NCBI GenBank assembly: GCA_963682055.1
Contig: OY821744.1
Span: forward strand, 31,720,967 to 31,784,966
Direction: 5' to 3'
Source: Primula veris
Lineage: Eukaryota; Streptophyta; Magnoliopsida; Ericales; Primulaceae
Length of the DNA: 64,000 bases
Position 1 is the first letter of the stretch; each line of letters opens with the position of its first letter. Both the position numbers and the translations under genes were made by a program. This document shows, piece after piece, positions 59,912-64,000 of this stretch. The notes beneath the pieces are model-generated. The model worked only from the letters and a program-made list of their open reading frames with translations, was not told the DNA's origin and ran no database searches.

Positions 59912-60529
59912 TCTATGTTATCCATAGAAATTTATTCACCTTAAAAATTAGGAAAAATTACCAAAATATACAACTATTTTAAACTAATTACCAAAAAATT
60001 ATACACTAACACTTTATTTCCAAAACATACAACTAATTAAAATTATAAATACTAAATCATTTCTATTTTTTTCAACAGTCTCTCTCTCTCCCTCCGTGCT
60101 CTTTCTTTTAAAAACAGAGAGATCTTTTTCTTTGCTTATTTTTCTTTAAAAATAGTTCAATCTTTTTCTCCGATCAGTTCACAAGTCTCTATCCGAGTTC
60201 AATCTTCTTCTCCGGTCAATTCACAGTTCTCGGTATTGTCTTCTCCGATCAGTTAATCCGTCAATTTTCGGTTATTTTGATCATCATCATCAATAATTCA
60301 CTGGGCAATATGTGTCAATTTTCTCGTCAATAGTCATAAGTTCATCCGTCAATTTTCGAGGTATTTTTTTATTTTTTAAAAATTATTGTAATTAAATTTA
60401 TATACTTAATAATAACTGTAATCATTGTTCATTATATACACTTTAATACGGTGCATAAACTAGTTAAATTGCATATACATTAATTATTGTATGAACTATC
60501 ACTATTATGTATGCACTTTTATCATTGAT

Positions 60530-61140
60530 AGTGCTCTTTAATACACGCATACACAATATATTGTTTATACACACTCTTTAATACAGGCATACAAAATACA
60601 TTTTGTATTCATTGACAATGCCCCTTCTTTGTATTTTTGTTATTATTCATACACAATATACTGTTTATACATGCTTTTTAATACATGCATACACAATATA
60701 CAGTTTATACATGCTTTTTAATACAGGCATACACAATACATTGTTATACACACTCTTTAATGCAGTCATACATAGTACATTGGGTATCTATTGAGGCTGC
60801 ACTTTTAATAATTGTGTATTTGTTTTATAGATGTTCTTTAATACAGACATACACAATACATTGTTTATACACGCTCTTTAATACAGTCATACACAATACA
60901 TTCTGTATCCATTGACACTGTCTATTTTTTGTGTTTTTCTTATTATTCATACACAATACATTTTTTATACATATTCTTTAATACAGGCATACACAATACA
61001 TATTTTATACATGTTTTTTAATACGGGCATACACAATACATTATTTATACATGTTATTTAATACATGCATACACAACACACAATTTATACATGTTTTTTA
61101 ATACGGGAATACGCAATACAGGCATACACAATACATTGTT
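60530..61140. repeat. 38-bp minisatellite
   Basis: The unit 'tttaatacaggcatacacaa' plus 'tacattgtttatacatg' repeats about 14 times with small variations. Two longer spacers contain 'tgtatccattgacactg'-like text. Confidence 0.88.
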
Positions 61141-61369
61141 ATACATTGCACATAAAAAGTGATGATTTCATATTGCATACACATTCAAAAAAATGAGTAC
61201 ACAATCGAGAAAAGTACATACGCAATCCAAAAAAATGCATAAACGATCGAGAAAATAGCATACACAATCAAAAAAGTGCATACATAATACAAAAAATTGA
61301 ATAAACAATACAAAAAAATGCATAAAAAATAAGAAAAATGTTAACACAATCGAATTTTCAGGGCTTTAC

Positions 61370-62690
61370 GAACTTTTTTCATTTTTTTTGTGATTTTAGA
61401 TTTTTCTTTGCTTTTTTTTTTTTTTTTTTTTTTTTACTTTTTTTAACCCTGTTTTGGGTTTTTTCGGGTACTCGACTTTTCTAAACATTTTTCATTTTTT
61501 TTTTTTTGATTTTGGATTTTTATTGGTTTTTTTTTTTGTTTTTTCACCATTTTTTTGGGTTTTTTCGGGTTACCGACTTTTTAAAAAGTTTTTTCAGCAT
61601 ATTTTGAGTTTTTTTGGATTCTCGAATTTTTTGAACTTTTTTCATTTTTTTTGTAATTTTGGAATTTTCTTGTTTTTTTTTGTTTTTTACCATATTTTTG
61701 GGATTTTTTCGGGTTCTCGACTTTTTTGAACTTTATTTTTATATATTTTTGTGATTTTGGATTTTTCTTGGTTTTTTTTTGCCACTTTTTTTGAGTTTTT
61801 TCGGGTTTTCGACTTTTTAAATGTTTTTTCAGCACTTTTTTCGTTTTTCAGGTTCTCGACATTTGTGAACTTTTTTCATTCTTTTTGTGATTTTGGATTT
61901 TTCTTTGTTTTTTTACTTTTTTTAACCATTTTTTTTGCTTTTTCGGGTTCCCGACTTTTTAAAAGGTTTTTCAACCTTTTTTGGGTTTTTTCGGTTTCTC
62001 GACTTTTTTGAACTTTTTTCATTTTTTTGTGATTTTGGATTTTTCTTGGTTATTTTTTATTTTTTTACCATTTTTTTGGGTTTTTTCGGGTTACCAACTT
62101 TTTTCAAAGTTTTTTCAGCATATTTTGGGTTTTTTTGAATTCTCGACTTTTTTGAACTTTATTTATTTATTTTTTTGTAATTTTGTAATTTTCTTATTTT
62201 TTTTACTTTTTTTACCATATTTTTGGGCTTTTTTCGGGTTCTCGACTTTTTTGAACTTTATTTTTTTATTTTTTGCCACTTTTTTGGAGTTTTTTCGGAT
62301 TTCCGACTTTTTAAAGGTTTTTTTCAGCACTTTTTTGGTTTTTTCGGGTTCTCGACTTTTGTGAACTTTTTTCATTCTTTTTGTGTTTTGGATTTTTCTT
62401 TGTTTTTTTTACTTTTTTTAACCATTTTTTGGGCTTTTTCGGGTTCCCGGCTTTTTAAAAGGTTTTCCAGTCTTTTTTGGGTTTTTTCGGATTCTCAATT
62501 TTTTTGAACTTTTTTCATTTTCTTGTGAGGATTTTTATTGGTTTTTTTTTTATTTTTTACCATTTTTTTGGATTTTTTCGGGTTCCCGACTTTTTTAAAG
62601 GTTTTTTCAGCATTTTTTGGGTTTTTTCGGGTTATCGGCTTTTCTAAACTTTTTTTTATTTTTTGTTGTAATTTTGTTTTTTTCGGTTTG
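61370..62690. repeat. T-rich satellite array, about 12 units
   Basis: Units of roughly 90-130 bp contain, in order, 'gggttctcgacttttttgaa', 'cttttttcattttttttgtg', 'attttggatttttcttgg' and 'accatttttttgggtttttt'. A variant with 'ttttcagcattttttggg' alternates. The consensus equals the short T-rich stretch at 15690-16030. The long Phe-rich open frames here are by-products of the T-runs, not genes. Confidence 0.9.
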
Positions 62691-63150
62691 GAAGTCATTT
62701 TAACATTAAATAAGATAGTATTTTGTGAGATGATTTAGAAAGAGAGAGCGCGAAGAGAGAGAGGAGAGAAATATAAATTTTTTAGTAGGTGAGTAGAATA
62801 TTTTTTTTTTTATTAAATTTGGTTCAATTGTATGTTTTGGGAATAATTTGTTTGAGTTGTATGTTTTGATAATATTTTATAACACATTGTATGTTTTGGG
62901 CATTGACCCAAAAAATTATAACTATATGTAACAATTTACTCGGTGACCGAAAATATCGTTTACACAAATATTTTTCCTATGTTTTGTTAATTTTTCCTGT
63001 ATTTTATCTCTTTCGTTTTTTTCTTTTTCAACCCTAAATCAAAAGTCATGTTTTTTTTTTTTTACATATGTTTATCTCTTACTTGTTTTTTTTACACTTT
63101 TATATTTTACACCTTTGTTGTATTCGTGAATCAAATACGATCATAACATA

Positions 63151-63572
63151 TTCCATGGGTACCCCAAAAACTAGTCTAAGGTTCTAAATCCGAATAAAGC
63201 AACAATATTTAGTAAATAACTGAAAATGAGTTCTTTTAGATTTGGTGAAGGGGCGAGCAATCTATAATCGAGAAACTCTTTGGATTTAGTCTTTTAGATT
63301 TTCTCAACAAAAAAAAAGTCTATAAGAGATCAAGTGAAGAATAATACAGGCTGAATAGAAAAATGATCTCCCAGTATACAATATCACTATTTAAGAATTT
63401 AATCAAAATAGGGGACAGAAAAAATCTCGGTTAAGACAAGTTGCGGGCAGTCGGTTGCAAATATGGAAAACTGAGATGCTATGGTTGTTTCAAGGAAAAA
63501 AGAAAAGTAAAATATATTCCTGCCAAAGTGGATCTTTATGGCTAATTGATTTTTAGTAAAAATTAAATATTT
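63151..63572 (+). repeat. Direct duplication, copy 2
   Basis: 422 bp, same orientation as copy 1 and 3,665 bp away. It is followed by 'atctgtttaccggaactgac', which leads into the outer inverted 11-mer. Confidence 0.95.
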
Positions 63573-63593
63573 ATCTGTTTACCGGAACTGACA

Positions 63594-64000
63594 CAAACCA
63601 AATAAAAAATATATGATTCTCTCTTTATATTGAACTCAGATTTATTATAATTCTCACTAATATCCATCAATATTTTATTTGCTGTTGTTGATCAGACAAA
63701 ACAAACTAAGTTATCTCGATCAGAAAACTAAATCTTAATTTTAATTTTAAAATTAAAAAAAAACGATCCATTTTTCATTTGAGACTAATTCAAAATTATT
63801 CGAATTAGTCAAATAGTGACATAGATAAACGCTATCCAAAGCAAGAGAGCAAACTCTCGACATAAGTACTTGCTAAAAGGGATCCATCTTGGCTTTCCTT
63901 TTACATTCATTCCTCTTATGTGTAGTTTCTTTACATAATTATTATCGACATGGCGGAAACCAAATTTTGAGGTGGTGCGATTTGGTCATCTAATTTCAGA
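63594..64000. other. Window end, no gene seen
   Basis: AT-rich DNA with no coding signal. A first exon for the CHIP-like gene is not visible here and could lie beyond the window. Confidence 0.45.

Larger units (their letters stand above)
59955..62905. mobile_element. Inner inverted-repeat element with two satellite arrays
   Basis: The left end (59955-60110) reads 'ccaaaatatacaacta', then 'tttccaaaacatacaacta', then a 'tctctctctctccctccgtg' run. The reverse complement of the right end (62905-62740) reads 'gcccaaaacatacaatgtg', 'atcaaaacatacaact', then 'tctctcctctctctcttcgc'. The order of landmarks is the same, so these are diverged terminal inverted repeats of about 150 bp. The interior has a 38-bp minisatellite, an A-rich block and a T-rich array, but no gene. 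Confidence 0.6.
59479..63593. mobile_element. Composite element with an internal direct duplication
   Basis: The outer ends are perfect inverted 11-mers, gtgtcagttcc (59479-59489) and ggaactgacac (63583-63593). Just inside are two direct copies of a 426/422-bp block (59486-59911 and 63151-63572) that are about 99% identical by eye. Between them lies about 3.2 kb containing a second inverted-repeat element and two arrays. The simplest reading is a small inverted-repeat element of about 530 bp that received an insertion accompanied by duplication of its body. No target duplication was found at the outer ends, so the class is unknown. Confidence 0.5.

Noticed and set aside
61454..62738. Overlapping open frames full of Phe ('FFGFSTFLNFF'-like) on the plus strand and Lys on the minus strand
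   Set aside because: They arise from T-runs of the satellite array. The repeats are not codon-periodic and all frames look alike.
59486..63572. Direct repeats interpreted as LTRs of a retrotransposon
   Set aside because: They lack TG...CA termini, a primer-binding site, a polypurine tract and a flanking target duplication, and the outer inverted 11-mers fit poorly with LTR structure.

Overview
This is an AT-rich nuclear window from a flowering plant, most likely a eudicot. The evidence is intron-rich plant-type genes with GT-AG (and one GC-AG) introns, eukaryotic tRNA genes, and a heavy load of plant transposons (copia LTR elements, L1-type LINEs, a pogo-type DNA transposon, a Mutator-like element and several foldback elements). 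Nothing indicates a bacterial or organellar origin. The species cannot be named from the sequence.

Layout. 1-1.64 kb is non-coding. At 1654-4863 lies a 3.2-kb Mutator-like element with a 9-bp target duplication. It carries a damaged plant-mobile-domain (PMD/MAIN-like) gene on the minus strand and ends 129 bp upstream of the next start codon. At 4993-12971 (+) is an intact nine-exon gene for a G3BP-like protein (NTF2 + RRM + RGG), whose TATA-like motif lies in the element's target duplication. 14.0-16.2 kb is a foldback element filled by a roughly 31-bp satellite. 19.56 and 20.27 kb carry two tRNA-Lys(UUU) genes. 21652-28466 is a copia retrotransposon with nearly identical 215-bp LTRs but a ruined interior. 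30738-32993 is a pogo/Tigger-like transposon with a disabled transposase, and 34020-35476 is a 5'-truncated LINE.

36364-38330 (-) is a three-exon F-box/LRR-family gene without a visible F-box. 39384-43175 (-) is a six-exon putative B3-domain gene with a tandemly multiplied small exon. 44109-45178 is a long foldback element. About 45.48-53.27 kb is a near-full-length LINE on the minus strand, split by an internally deleted copia element (49809-51717) that landed just upstream of its ORF2. 53821-56927 (-) holds five exons of a CHIP-type TPR co-chaperone gene. Neither its first exon nor its U-box exons are in the window. 57.6-64 kb is repeat territory: minisatellites, a second foldback composite, and a 422-426-bp direct duplication flanking a 3.2-kb insert.

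The host genes (stress-granule RNA-binding protein, F-box-family protein, B3 DNA-binding protein, TPR co-chaperone) have no evident joint pathway. The window is better read as separate genes in a transposon-rich landscape. The most interesting points are the PMD-carrying element at the promoter of the G3BP-like gene, the CHIP-like locus without a U-box, the young-LTR/old-interior copia, and T-rich satellite motifs shared between two distant foldback elements. I found no clear sign of a wholly new system.
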